NCBI GenBank assembly: GCA_018303405.1
Contig: JAGVYD010000009.1
Location: 259,045-322,942 of the forward strand
DNA length: 63,898 bases
From: Candidatus Woesearchaeota archaeon
Lineage (GTDB): Archaea; Nanobdellota; Nanobdellia; Woesearchaeales; JABMPP01
Reading direction: 5' to 3'
Position numbers and translations under genes: made by a program. Below are positions 51,164 through 59,259 of this stretch, one piece after another (positions within the stretch are counted from its first letter, which is position 1; each line of letters opens with the position of its first letter). Below the pieces are notes generated by a model, which ran no database searches, was not told where the DNA came from, and saw only the letters and a list, made by a program, of their open reading frames with translations.

Positions 51164-51331
51164 ATGTCAGAAATCGACTTCGCACGCTCCGAGCTTTAGC
51201 TCGGTGAAAGAATATCGATTTCTGAGCATGATGGAAATCTTCGATTTCCAGCATCCTCATGATGATCAAGAACTGCTCACTTTTTAGGCAGTATCCAACC
51301 CCGCTGCCTGCTTTAGCAGGCAGTTCTTGAC
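51164..51331. repeat. Multi-hairpin repeat, family B copy 2
   Basis: This 168-bp copy nearly matches 6268-6433. TTGAC precedes its left end (51159-51163) and closes its right end (51327-51331). It lies only 23 bases after the 3' end of rnpB and so may be transcribed with read-through from that promoter. The remaining bases to 51489 contain only the promoter of the Sec61-beta gene (TTTTTAAACC about 51458-51467). Confidence 0.7.
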
Positions 51332-51489
51332 AGAAAACAAGGGAGATTTCGCTTTGCTCAGTCTTGCGACGCAATGCGCTTCTAATCACCCTATTGCTAT
51401 TCTTTATTCAATTATAAACAGCTTTGATAATCATCTCTGCCTGCATATTATCACAAACATTTTTAAACCAATATGCATTCTGGATTTGC

Positions 51490-51666
51490 ATGTCAAAAGA
51501 CAACAAGATTCAGATGCCATCCGGCATGGGCGGGCTGGTGCGGTATTTTGACGAATACAAAAGCAAGCTTGAAATCAGCCCAGGCACGGTTATTATCCTT
51601 ACCATCCTTGTCGCAATCTTGATGATCCTTCTAAATGCATACGGCAATGCTATTTTTGGATTATAG
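51490..51666 (+). CDS. secG: Preprotein translocase subunit Sec61-beta
   Basis: This 58-residue protein has the archaeal Sec61-beta pattern: IQMPSGMGGLVRYFDEYKSKLEISPGTVI then one membrane helix (IILTILVAILMILLNAY). It belongs to the SecYEG translocon. A TATA-like TTTTTAAACC about 23-32 bases upstream of the ATG suggests a near-leaderless transcript. The longer in-frame extension has no family similarity. It is followed nine bases later by NAC. Confidence 0.93.
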   Translation: MSKDNKIQMPSGMGGLVRYFDEYKSKLEISPGTVIILTILVAILMILLNAYGNAIFGL

Positions 51667-51674
51667 GTGGTAAC

Positions 51675-52013
51675 TTGTTTCCGAATATCAACAAACGGCA
51701 GATGGAACAAGCCATGAAGCGCATGGGCGTTTCGCAGCACGACCTTGAGGCAGAGGAAGTCATTATCCGGCTAAAAGACAAGGAAATTGTGATCTCCCCC
51801 GCCAGTGTCGCTAAGATAAACATGATGGGTCAGGCGTCATACCAGGTTTCAGGGCCTGAAACAACAAGGGCACTTTCATCCGAGCTGGAAATAAACGAGG
51901 ATGACATACAGACCGTGATGGAGCAGGCTGAAGTGGACAAAGAAACGGCATCCGCTGCAATTAAGAAGCATAATGGAGACCTGGCCCAGACAATCATGGA
52001 GCTAAAAAAGTAG
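51675..52013 (+). CDS. nac: Nascent polypeptide-associated complex protein
   Basis: This 112-residue protein binds nascent chains at the ribosome. The NAC domain (residues about 1-65, with VIIRLKDKEIVISPASVAKINMMGQASYQVSG) is followed by a C-terminal UBA domain (INEDDIQTVMEQAEVDKETASAAIKKHNGDLAQTIMEL). The start is a TTG with GGTGG close upstream. It follows the translocon gene, a common pairing. Confidence 0.94.
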   Translation: MFPNINKRQMEQAMKRMGVSQHDLEAEEVIIRLKDKEIVISPASVAKINMMGQASYQVSGPETTRALSSELEINEDDIQTVMEQAEVDKETASAAIKKHNGDLAQTIMELKK

Positions 52014-52056
52014 CCCAATACAACCAGTTTTTTTCCAATTCTAAAATCAAATTTTC

Positions 52057-52221
52057 GGCTTAGTAGAAAAGTTTACGTTTTGCCATCAATTTTGCGAGCA
52101 TCTGGAAATAAGGCAGACAGCAGTTTTCGAAGTTCCAGGGAGAAAACTGCTCTCATGAATAAGTATCTCATGCGAGCCGATGGCAAAACCTGAGCCTTCA
52201 GGCGAAGTTTTCTACTAAGCT
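52057..52221. mobile_element. Palindromic element, family A copy 3
   Basis: This 165-bp intergenic element has terminal inverted repeats GCTTAGTAGAAAA / TTTTCTACTAAGC. The inner stem is GTTTTGCCATC / GATGGCAAAAC, again differing from the other copies by a compensated pair. CGCCTGAAGGCTCA lies 17 bases from the right end (minus orientation), matching the position in copies 1 and 2; GCAAAATTGATG is shared near the other end. Flanks AAATTTTC and AAATTTCC are similar, so a target duplication is possible but decayed. Confidence 0.7.
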
Positions 52222-52266
52222 AAATTTCCCCAATCTTTTTATACTTAAAACCCTATAATTGCCCCT

Positions 52267-52752
52267 ATGGGGGCATACGGGGAACACGCTGAAAATGCGA
52301 AGAAATTCATAGACAGGGCAGACCATCTATTGACCGAAACATACCCGGTGGTAAAGGACCCGCGAATGCTTCTTGCAGTTCTTCAGAATGTGTACAATGC
52401 CTACAAAAGCATGATGCTTTTCTACCTGTACCGGGACTTTGAGCAGGGCAAAATACCAAGCTTTGACACAGATGAGGACAACATGATCAGGATTTTCAAG
52501 GCAAGGTGCGAAAGGCGGTACAGGATAAGCGAGGAATATGTGAGGATTTTGGAGGAAACAAGGAATGCACTCAAGCAGCACAAGTCAAGCCCAATGGAAT
52601 TTTCAAGGCAGGACATTTTTGTGATTGCAGACAATGACTATAACATGCAAAAAATTTCAACCCAAATTCTCAGGGATTACATTGGCAAGGCAAAGCTATT
52701 TATAGAAGAAAACCGTACTTCAAATGTTAAGCATGAACGAGTTTTTGGATGA
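52267..52752 (+). CDS. Hypothetical helical protein (first of a pair)
   Basis: This 161-residue helical protein reads AKKFIDRADHLLTETYPVVKDPRMLLAVLQNVYNAYKSMMLFYLYRDF at the start and a long amphipathic end. The all-helical pattern resembles HEPN-like folds but no R-x4-6-H motif is seen. It overlaps the next gene by 20 bases. I do not recognise a family. Confidence 0.65.
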   Translation: MGAYGEHAENAKKFIDRADHLLTETYPVVKDPRMLLAVLQNVYNAYKSMMLFYLYRDFEQGKIPSFDTDEDNMIRIFKARCERRYRISEEYVRILEETRNALKQHKSSPMEFSRQDIFVIADNDYNMQKISTQILRDYIGKAKLFIEENRTSNVKHERVFG

Positions 52753-53185
52753 CTCCAAAGAGGAGCTTAAGAGGGTTGACCATCTTATCTACGTCAGCCT
52801 GAAATACACCCGGACAGTAGATGTTTTTAAGAGCATTCTTGAGCGCCTAATCGCATGCTTTGACACATCTATTGCAGGCCTTCTGCATATTGCACAGGAC
52901 AAAAAGAAAATCCCTTCCATGCCTGTTTCACCGACACTGCGGGTTGAAATCGTCAAAAAGCTTTACAGCAACGATGAGCAGATATTGCAGTACATGGATT
53001 TTTACATATTCCTTAGGCGGCTAAACAATGCGGAATATACAAAGAAGAATGAATACCGAAGGCATGTCACAATGACCGCTGTTTTTCCATCCGGCGAAAT
53101 TGTGGATGTCACCATGGATACAATCCACGGATATTATGACAAGGCGTCTCAATTCCTCCTCTACCTCAAGGAAAACATTCTTTGA
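52733..53185 (+). CDS. Hypothetical helical protein (second of a pair)
   Basis: This 150-residue protein contains ELKRVDHLIYVSLKYTRTVDVFKSILERLIACFDTSIAGLL and later DFYIFLRRLNNAEYTKKNEYRRHV, again helical. The gene overlaps the upstream gene, and both have similar size and helical content, so they probably form a complex. A HEPN-like fold is possible but not shown. Confidence 0.65.
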   Translation: MNEFLDDSKEELKRVDHLIYVSLKYTRTVDVFKSILERLIACFDTSIAGLLHIAQDKKKIPSMPVSPTLRVEIVKKLYSNDEQILQYMDFYIFLRRLNNAEYTKKNEYRRHVTMTAVFPSGEIVDVTMDTIHGYYDKASQFLLYLKENIL

Positions 53186-53281
53186 GCCTTAAGCCATTTC
53201 TGTAGTTTTATTACTGTTTCATTCAAGCTTCTTCGGCCCGGAGCCACAAAATTAAAAAAGGCGAGATGCTCATGATGATGC

Positions 53282-53875
53282 ATGAAAGGAAAAAAGGGGT
53301 TAAAAAGCAGAGGAAAGGCTGGCGGAAGCACGAGGCTGGCCGGCCGGCGCACGCCAAAGGCCAAAGCAATGTCGGGCCCCAGCGTCCCTGCGAATGAAAT
53401 TTCTGAACGTGCACTGTCGAAAATCAATGTCCTCAGGGCATCCCGCAAAGTTGACTTCGCCAGGACTCCTAATAATATTGTCTATTGGTCAACCCTGCTA
53501 TTGTTGCTGATTTGCAACCTTGTTGTGTCAGTGGTCCTCATACCATTCATTATAGTGCTTTCAGGGTTCAAGTTCTATTTACTCATAATCTTTTTTGCGC
53601 TGATTTTTGGCTTTCTTTTTAATTTGCTAATAATGGACATTGAGCACATAGAACCGGGGCATCATATATTTGCCATTATTTTCATACCGCTGCTGGCAGT
53701 CATGAACATATTCATCATGGTCAGCGTCTCGAACAAGATTGCGCAAATACTGTCCATGCTGAAATACCAGGACCCATTCATGCCGTCTTTTGTCTATTCC
53801 TTTGTTTTTTTGCTGCCTTACACAATTTCCTTGGCGAAGAAAGAGTCAAAGAAAGACCATTCACTTCATGTGTGA
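53282..53875 (+). CDS. Membrane protein with basic N-terminus
   Basis: This 197-residue protein has a very basic first 60 residues (MKGKKGLKSRGKAGGSTRLAGRRTPK) and four hydrophobic segments in the rest (about 68-95, 98-117, 125-150, 165-185). The tail is charged. No family is recognised. It is convergent with the adenylate-forming enzyme, its end four bases from that gene. Confidence 0.6.
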   Translation: MKGKKGLKSRGKAGGSTRLAGRRTPKAKAMSGPSVPANEISERALSKINVLRASRKVDFARTPNNIVYWSTLLLLLICNLVVSVVLIPFIIVLSGFKFYLLIIFFALIFGFLFNLLIMDIEHIEPGHHIFAIIFIPLLAVMNIFIMVSVSNKIAQILSMLKYQDPFMPSFVYSFVFLLPYTISLAKKESKKDHSLHV

Positions 53876-53878
53876 CCT

Positions 53879-55240
53879 TTACACCTTTTTGGAATTCTTC
53901 AGGGGAATGAATCTCCTAAGCTTTGCCCTTTTTGTTCTTTTTATAGATTTTACATAACTTATCCTTATATCCTTAAGCGTGCTGCATTTATTCAGGAAAT
54001 TCCAGATCTTTTTTGTGTGCTCAGGGGTCCAGTCCCTGGATTTGACTATCTTGACATCAAGCCTTGTCAGGGATTTCTGGGCAATCTGGTACTCAAGCAC
54101 CCCTCCCAGCCTGGGCAGGATGTAAATAAATGTTGAAGAGAATTTGTTTCCAGACGGCAGGACAAAATAATCTGAAGCCCTGCCTTTCAGATTCTCAATC
54201 AATGGAAAGGATATCCCGCATGGGCATTTTCTCCCTGACATTGCTGCAATATCCCCTAGATTGTATCTTATCAACGGCATTGCATAATTGTTCAGGTCAG
54301 TACAAATGACCTCCCCTTCCTCGCCAGGACTGGCTTCCTTGCCATTTTTTATTATCTGGATGACCAGTGAATCTGAATTAACATGCAGTCCATCATGCAT
54401 CCTGCATTCCCATGCAGCCTGCCCATATTCCTCGCATGCATATGTGTTGGTAACCTTGGCGCCGAAAACCTTTTCTATCCTTTTGCGGACATCATCATCC
54501 AGGAACTCAGCGCTTATCAAAATTGTCCTGGGTTTCTTGACATCCAAATTATTGTCCAATATATATTCAGCCAGAAGATTGACCCTGCTTGGATATCCCC
54601 TGATGCCGTCTGCATCATATTCCCTGAAAATCTTGTATTGCTCAGCAATGCTAATTTCCCATGGCACATGCTTTTGCCTGAAAAGGCCAAGCAGGCCTAT
54701 TAATTCCTCAGGATAGGAATAGAAAGAAAACAACAGTGATTTGTCAAATGCCGAAAAGCCATGCAGGAACAAAATCCTCCTCCCTTCTGCCAGCCTGCGC
54801 CTCAGCCCTTTCTTGGACATATAGATTTTCAGCGGGGTTCCGGTTGAGCCTCCGGTTGTTGTGAGGGTCAGGTCTTTTTGGCCAAAGCACGTAGACAAAA
54901 ATTCCCTGTTATCTGCATTCTGAAATGTCCTTTTCTCAGTAATGGGTATCTTTGCCAGATCATCCACAGACTTTATGTCTTCAGGTGTTATATCATGCCC
55001 ATCAAAAAGTTTTTTGTAGTAAGGAACTGTCTCATACGAATGCCTTATTATTTTTCTCAGCCTGTCATCCTGAAACTGCTTAAGCTCTTCACTGGTCATC
55101 CGCAGGTTTTTCTTTATTTTTAAATATTCAATGTAGTCATTGAGGCTTGTTATGTTCCCCAGCCTATTAAGTATCCTTCCAATAATATTGCCCGGGTTTC
55201 GGTATTTTTTGCAGTCATTGCACATACAGTGCGTTAACAA
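53879..55240 (-). CDS. Phenylacetate-CoA ligase / CapK-like adenylate-forming enzyme
   Basis: This 453-residue protein has the adenylation motif LTTTGGSTGTPLKIYMS (P-loop-like A3) and later LISAEFLDDDVRKRIEKVFG, YACEEYGQAAWECRM, PGEEGEVICTDLNNYAMPLIRYNLGD. These match the CapK/F390-synthetase group of adenylate-forming enzymes, which activate a carboxylate with ATP. Two nearby cysteines (CNDCKKYR at the start) are not usual. The substrate is unknown; cell-surface polysaccharide modification is one role of the family. Confidence 0.82.
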   Translation of the reverse strand: MLTHCMCNDCKKYRNPGNIIGRILNRLGNITSLNDYIEYLKIKKNLRMTSEELKQFQDDRLRKIIRHSYETVPYYKKLFDGHDITPEDIKSVDDLAKIPITEKRTFQNADNREFLSTCFGQKDLTLTTTGGSTGTPLKIYMSKKGLRRRLAEGRRILFLHGFSAFDKSLLFSFYSYPEELIGLLGLFRQKHVPWEISIAEQYKIFREYDADGIRGYPSRVNLLAEYILDNNLDVKKPRTILISAEFLDDDVRKRIEKVFGAKVTNTYACEEYGQAAWECRMHDGLHVNSDSLVIQIIKNGKEASPGEEGEVICTDLNNYAMPLIRYNLGDIAAMSGRKCPCGISFPLIENLKGRASDYFVLPSGNKFSSTFIYILPRLGGVLEYQIAQKSLTRLDVKIVKSRDWTPEHTKKIWNFLNKCSTLKDIRISYVKSIKRTKRAKLRRFIPLKNSKKV

Positions 55241-55289
55241 ACGCGCGCTTTTAAATTTAAGTTAATCTGAATCCTGAATGCAGCTATGG

Positions 55290-55700
55290 CTACTCTTTCT
55301 TCTTCAGCTCAAGTGAGGCAGAATTAATGCAATATCTAAGGCCTGTTGGCATTGGCCCATCATCAAAAACATGGCCCAAATGGCCGCCACATCTCCTGCA
55401 AAGAACCTCGGTTGCAGGAATCAGTGAGCTGTCATCCGGTTTTTCCACGATATTTCCAGCATTCTTTGGGGCATAAAAGCTCGGCCAGCCGCAATGCGCG
55501 TCAAACTTTGTCCCTGATTCAAACAACGGGGTACCGCAGCCTGCACAGATATAAGTGCCATTGTCCTTTGTATTCCAGAACTTTCCTGTGAATGCCAGTT
55601 CCGTGTCTTTCTGCCGCAAGACCCTGTATTGCTCAGGGGTAAGCTTTTCCTTCCACTCTTCCTCTGTTTTGGGCATTTTATCTTTTTTTTCTGTGCTCAT
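55290..55700 (-). CDS. msrB: Methionine-R-sulfoxide reductase
   Basis: This 136-residue MsrB reduces free or protein methionine-R-sulfoxide. It has YICAGCGTPLFESGTKFDAHCGWPSF with one CxxC, LCRRCGGHLGHVFDDGPMPTGLRYCIN with the other CxxC and the catalytic Cys in RYCINSASL. The four CxxC cysteines bind zinc. The ATG at 55700 gives the usual N-terminus; the longer frame has none. A TATA-like TATATATGAG lies upstream. It is divergent from an HTH_10 regulator. Confidence 0.94.
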   Translation of the reverse strand: MSTEKKDKMPKTEEEWKEKLTPEQYRVLRQKDTELAFTGKFWNTKDNGTYICAGCGTPLFESGTKFDAHCGWPSFYAPKNAGNIVEKPDDSSLIPATEVLCRRCGGHLGHVFDDGPMPTGLRYCINSASLELKKKE

Positions 55701-55830
55701 TTTCATCATCCTCTCATATAATCCTGAAAAAATGCTCATATATATACTATTCCCAGATTTCACAATAGATTCCGCCATAACTCATCTTCAGATTAAATTA
55801 TTTATACTAGATGCTCATTTATGCCACCTG

Positions 55831-56511
55831 ATGTGGATAACCAAATTAAAGCTAAGGCATGATGATTGCCCCATTGTCAGCAGATGCCAAAAATTCAGCC
55901 TGATTGTTCTTTCTTATCCCAGCACATGGTATGGGGAAAATGGCAGGAAATTTGCAACAACTACCTGCTTCTTCCAGAGCCAGGACGAAGCCCGGAAGAA
56001 AAAATTCATGGACGACCTCAAGGCTGACAGGAGAATTTCCAGCATTGAAACGTCAGGGGATATTTTCACCTATGAAATCAGGCTTGCCCCTGACGGCGAG
56101 CATGTCATGCTATACCATACAAAGCAGATATTCTTTGTTAAGCCAGTGGTAAATCATTATGACGGCCACGAATACTGGGAAGTTGCATCCTGGAAGAAAG
56201 AGACTCTCCAGAAATTCATAGAAGACCTGAAAAAGCATATGAACGTGTGCATCATAATGCGAATGGAAAATTCCCCGCTCACTGATATTTATTTCCCAAA
56301 TGTCATGCCAAAGCTGTCATCAAAACAAAAAAAAGCATTGGAGCTGGCATACCATAATGGATATTATTCATACCCGCGCAAAGTTTCGCTGTCCAAGCTA
56401 GCTAAACTGGCAAATATAGGCATATCAACTTTCCAGGAGCATCTTAGGCGCGCAGAGCATAAACTTTTGCCAATAATCATCGAATATCAGATGAAAAATC
56501 AAACCGAATAG
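55831..56511 (+). CDS. HTH_10 (Bat-like) transcription regulator
   Basis: This 226-residue protein has an N-terminal domain of unknown function that includes DCPIVSRCQKF and FATTTCFFQ, cysteines that could sense metal or redox state. The C-terminal LSSKQKKALELAYHNGYYSYPRKVSLSKLAKLANIGISTFQEHLRRAEHKLLP is the HTH_10 domain of the bacterio-opsin activator family. The ATG at 55831 is about 25 bases after a TATA-like TTATTTATAC, so it is likely leaderless. It is divergent from msrB and may control it. Confidence 0.8.
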   Translation: MWITKLKLRHDDCPIVSRCQKFSLIVLSYPSTWYGENGRKFATTTCFFQSQDEARKKKFMDDLKADRRISSIETSGDIFTYEIRLAPDGEHVMLYHTKQIFFVKPVVNHYDGHEYWEVASWKKETLQKFIEDLKKHMNVCIIMRMENSPLTDIYFPNVMPKLSSKQKKALELAYHNGYYSYPRKVSLSKLAKLANIGISTFQEHLRRAEHKLLPIIIEYQMKNQTE

Positions 56512-56633
56512 TTTCGGCTTTTTCTATTAATACAGATACAAACCCGAATATTTCCGGGTAAAAGTCTTTATTTTAGGAGATTATACTACTTTTTAGTAAA
56601 TAAAAAATCGATAAAAATCAACAGGTAGCAAAT

Positions 56634-57233
56634 ATGAAACTTAAAATTGATGGTAGATATCCGGCACTTGATTCAGATCAACTTTCCCTGCAAGGCGCAT
56701 TGGTTTCCTTATTCAACTGCAGGCAAGGGTTGTACCGCGAGGGCTTTTCATCCATGCAACCTGGATTTGAAATTTTTATGGGGGTTACTAGGGAAAAAAT
56801 TTATGGCACTTTTAAGCTGAAAAATGGCGCAGAGCTTGATAAAAGATCGATACACATCACCGAAGCCAATAATATTGATTCCATAATCCTCAACTTGATT
56901 GAAAACGAGGCAATTTTCACGCCAGGTGAATATGCAGGTGACAAAGTTATGCATACTGACATGATTAATGCAAGCCAAGAAAACCGCGATTCTCCTTATT
57001 ATTTCGTGCGCCTAACAATTGTTGACACCACCAGAAAAAAGGCGCGAGGGATAAACAAATTGTTTTCTAGTCGAGGTAAATCATTTGCTGTTACATATGA
57101 TTTAACAGTTAATAGCACCACCGTTGGCAATTCTGAAAAAAAGGCAGTAGATGATTATGCCAGAGTTGTGCAATCATCACTGGCAGAACCTTATGACAAT
57201 ATAAAAAAACAAATAGAGAGGCTTTTGCCTTAA
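56634..57233 (+). CDS. Hypothetical protein
   Basis: This 199-residue soluble protein is of no family that I recognise. It contains GFEIFMGVTREKIYGTFKLKNGAEL and later FVRLTIVDTTRKKARGINKLFSSRGKSFAVTYDLTV, which suggests beta strands, with a helical end. AGGTA six bases before the ATG serves as ribosome site. It precedes tRNA-His, which is on the other strand. Confidence 0.6.
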   Translation: MKLKIDGRYPALDSDQLSLQGALVSLFNCRQGLYREGFSSMQPGFEIFMGVTREKIYGTFKLKNGAELDKRSIHITEANNIDSIILNLIENEAIFTPGEYAGDKVMHTDMINASQENRDSPYYFVRLTIVDTTRKKARGINKLFSSRGKSFAVTYDLTVNSTTVGNSEKKAVDDYARVVQSSLAEPYDNIKKQIERLLP

Positions 57234-57279
57234 TTTCCAGTTACTTAATTCTCAGGTTTTCAATAATAGAAGGTTATAG

Positions 57280-57351
57280 GGCGACCAGCGAGAATCGAAC
57301 TCGCGCCTAAAGCTCCACAGGCTCTCATGCTACCATTACACCATGGTCGCC
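57280..57351 (-). tRNA. tRNA-His (anticodon GTG) with encoded G-1:C73
   Basis: The minus strand reads G-GCGACCA...TGGTCGC-C, so the extra G at position -1 and its partner C73 are both encoded. The anticodon arm is AGAGC CTGTGGA GCTTT with anticodon GTG, and the T arm is GCGAGTTCGATTCTCGC. Intact cloverleaf, no intron. CCA is not encoded. Confidence 0.93.
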
Positions 57352-57487
57352 ATGACGAAAAAGATAAAGTATATCGGATATAAATGTTTGCACAATATAC
57401 AGTGGGCATATACAATAAAAACCTTTATAAAGCCCCCATTTCTCCCAGAAAGCATTAGCCCGAGTTCGTAATCGAGCGTTTAATAGG

Positions 57488-57536
57488 GCTGGATGGATAT
57501 TCTACTATATTCTCCAGCAGGGCATTATGCATCCAG
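57488..57536 (+). promoter_or_regulatory. Alternative hairpins in the leader of the S13 operon
   Basis: GCTGGA (57488-57493) can pair with TCCAGC (57513-57518), while the overlapping CTGGATG (57489-57495) can pair with CATCCAG (57530-57536). The two stems exclude each other. The S13 ATG is 17 bases further on. A TATA-like CCTTTATAAAG (about 57422-57432) lies upstream, so the leader would be about 95 bases. It could be an attenuator-like or protein-binding site. This is an inference from pairing only. Confidence 0.4.
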
Positions 57537-57552
57537 GCAATACTGATTTAAA

Positions 57553-58089
57553 ATGGAACAAAAACAACCAACTCCAGCACCCAAGGCTGAAGTGCCAAAA
57601 GATTTCAGGCACCTAGTCAGGATCACGAATACAGACCTTTTGGGCGAAAAGCCAATTGGCCATGCCCTGCACAAAATCAAGGGCATAGGGTTCATGTATG
57701 CCAATGCTGTCTGCACAGTTGCGCGCATAGACGCAAGGAAACAGACAGGCCTTCTGACAGACGCTGAAATTGCAAAACTGGAAGAAGTCATTTCCAATCC
57801 GCTCAAATACAGCATTCCGGTATGGATGCTGAACAGGAGAAAGGATTACGAGGACGGAACAGACAAGCACCTTCTTACAGCTGATTTTGATTATTCCAGG
57901 GACAATGACATAAAGCGCCTTAAGAAAATAAGGGCTTACAGGGGCATAAGGCACATGCTTGGCCAGCCTACCCGTGGCCAGAAGACCAAGTCCAACTTCA
58001 GGAAGAACAAGGGCAAGGTTATGGGAGTCAAGCGCGCCAAGGTTGCGCCCGGAGCAGCGCCTGACAAGGGCGATAAAGGCAAGAAATAA
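57553..58089 (+). CDS. rpsM: Ribosomal protein S13 (uS13)
   Basis: This 178-residue protein of the 30S head contains RITNTDLLGEKPIGHALHKIKGIGFMYANAVC, and RKDYEDGTDKHLLTADFDYSRDNDIKRLKKIRAYRGIRHMLGQPTRGQKTKSNFRKNKGK, the archaeal/eukaryotic S13 pattern. A short N-terminal extension is present. First gene of the S13-S4-S11-RpoD operon. Confidence 0.97.
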   Translation: MEQKQPTPAPKAEVPKDFRHLVRITNTDLLGEKPIGHALHKIKGIGFMYANAVCTVARIDARKQTGLLTDAEIAKLEEVISNPLKYSIPVWMLNRRKDYEDGTDKHLLTADFDYSRDNDIKRLKKIRAYRGIRHMLGQPTRGQKTKSNFRKNKGKVMGVKRAKVAPGAAPDKGDKGKK

Positions 58090-58099
58090 CTGATGCTAT

Positions 58100-58837
58100 A
58101 TGGGAGATCCAAAAAGAACCAGGAAAAAGTACACCATGCCAAGTCACCCGTGGCAAAGGGCAAGGATGGAAGAGGAAACCAAGGTCAGAAATACTTATGG
58201 TGTCAAGACAAAGCGCGAAATCTGGAAGATGAATTCAATGCGCAAGAATTTTGCCGAAAGGGCCAAATTCCTTATTGCCAGCAGGACAGCGCAGTCAGAA
58301 ATTGAGAGGAACCAGATTGTGCAGAAGCTGCTCAGGCTTGGCTTGATTGACCAAAACTCCAAATTCGAGGATATTCTCGGCCTCGGCATTGAGTCTATCA
58401 TGGAAAGAAGGCTCCAGACACTTGTTTGGAAAAAAGGCTTGGCCAAATCCCCTCAGCAGGCCCGGCAGTTTATTGTCCATGGCCATGTTGTAGTGGCAGG
58501 CAAGAAAATTTCAAGCCCTTCCTACCTGGTTAACAAGGCAGAAGAGGCGCAAATCATCTTTATGCCAACGTCAACCCTGGTTGACCCTGAGCATCCTGAA
58601 AGAGTCCAGTCAAAAGCGCAAATTGCAGCAATGAATGCGCCTCCTGAATCAGCACCGGCAAAAAAAAGTGGGCAGGACCAGGGCCGGAGAGATTCCAGGC
58701 ACGGCGGCGCCAGAGGGAGAGGCGGTAACAATCGCTACAGGAAAACAGGCCATAACACATCAAGACAATCACAGCCAAGGCACGGGAGCGGAGCCCATGA
58801 GGCGAGCAAGGGCAAGGAAGGAGAAGATAAGAAATGA
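58100..58837 (+). CDS. rpsD: Ribosomal protein S4 (uS4) with Arg/Gly-rich tail
   Basis: The core of this 245-residue protein ([26 protein letters not shown]..., S4 domain [40 protein letters not shown]) is standard archaeal S4 to about residue 165. The last about 70 residues are an Ala/Pro then Arg/Gly/Lys-rich tail ([17 protein letters not shown]) not found in most S4 proteins. It starts 10 bases after S13 and overlaps S11 by four bases. Confidence 0.96.
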   Translation: MGDPKRTRKKYTMPSHPWQRARMEEETKVRNTYGVKTKREIWKMNSMRKNFAERAKFLIASRTAQSEIERNQIVQKLLRLGLIDQNSKFEDILGLGIESIMERRLQTLVWKKGLAKSPQQARQFIVHGHVVVAGKKISSPSYLVNKAEEAQIIFMPTSTLVDPEHPERVQSKAQIAAMNAPPESAPAKKSGQDQGRRDSRHGGARGRGGNNRYRKTGHNTSRQSQPRHGSGAHEASKGKEGEDKK

Positions 58838-59259
58838 GAAGGGAAAAGGAACAAAGCTATGATGCAGGGCACAACATCCGATGGGGGATTGCACACATAT
58901 ACTCATCTTACAACAATACAATCATACACATCACTGATATTTCAGGCTCTGAAAGCATTGCAAGGACATCCGGCGGCCAGGTTGTCAAATCCGACCGAAT
59001 GGAAAGCAGCCCAACAACTGCAATGATTGCTGCAAAAAAGGCAGCTGAAATTGCAATGGAGAAGGGCATCACAGGAATCCATGTCAAGATAAAGGCTCCA
59101 GGCGGCCATAACGGGCCGTCCAATCCAGGGCCAGGTGCCCAGGCCGCGGTCAGGGCATTATCCCGGGTTGGCCTGAGAATTGGAATTATTGAGGATGTTA
59201 CTCCCATGCCACATGATGGCTGCAGGAAAAAGGGAGGAAAAAGAGGAAGGCGAGTATAA
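58834..59259 (+). CDS. rpsK: Ribosomal protein S11 (uS11)
   Basis: This 141-residue 30S platform protein shows [52 protein letters not shown] and [58 protein letters not shown], matching archaeal S11 throughout. The ATG overlaps the S4 stop. The RpoD gene starts directly after its stop. Confidence 0.97.
   Translation: MRREKEQSYDAGHNIRWGIAHIYSSYNNTIIHITDISGSESIARTSGGQVVKSDRMESSPTTAMIAAKKAAEIAMEKGITGIHVKIKAPGGHNGPSNPGPGAQAAVRALSRVGLRIGIIEDVTPMPHDGCRKKGGKRGRRV

Noticed and set aside
52021-52266. Riboswitch or leader RNA upstream of the gene at 52267
   Set aside because: The palindromic structure is explained by family A copy 3, which also occurs in unrelated contexts.
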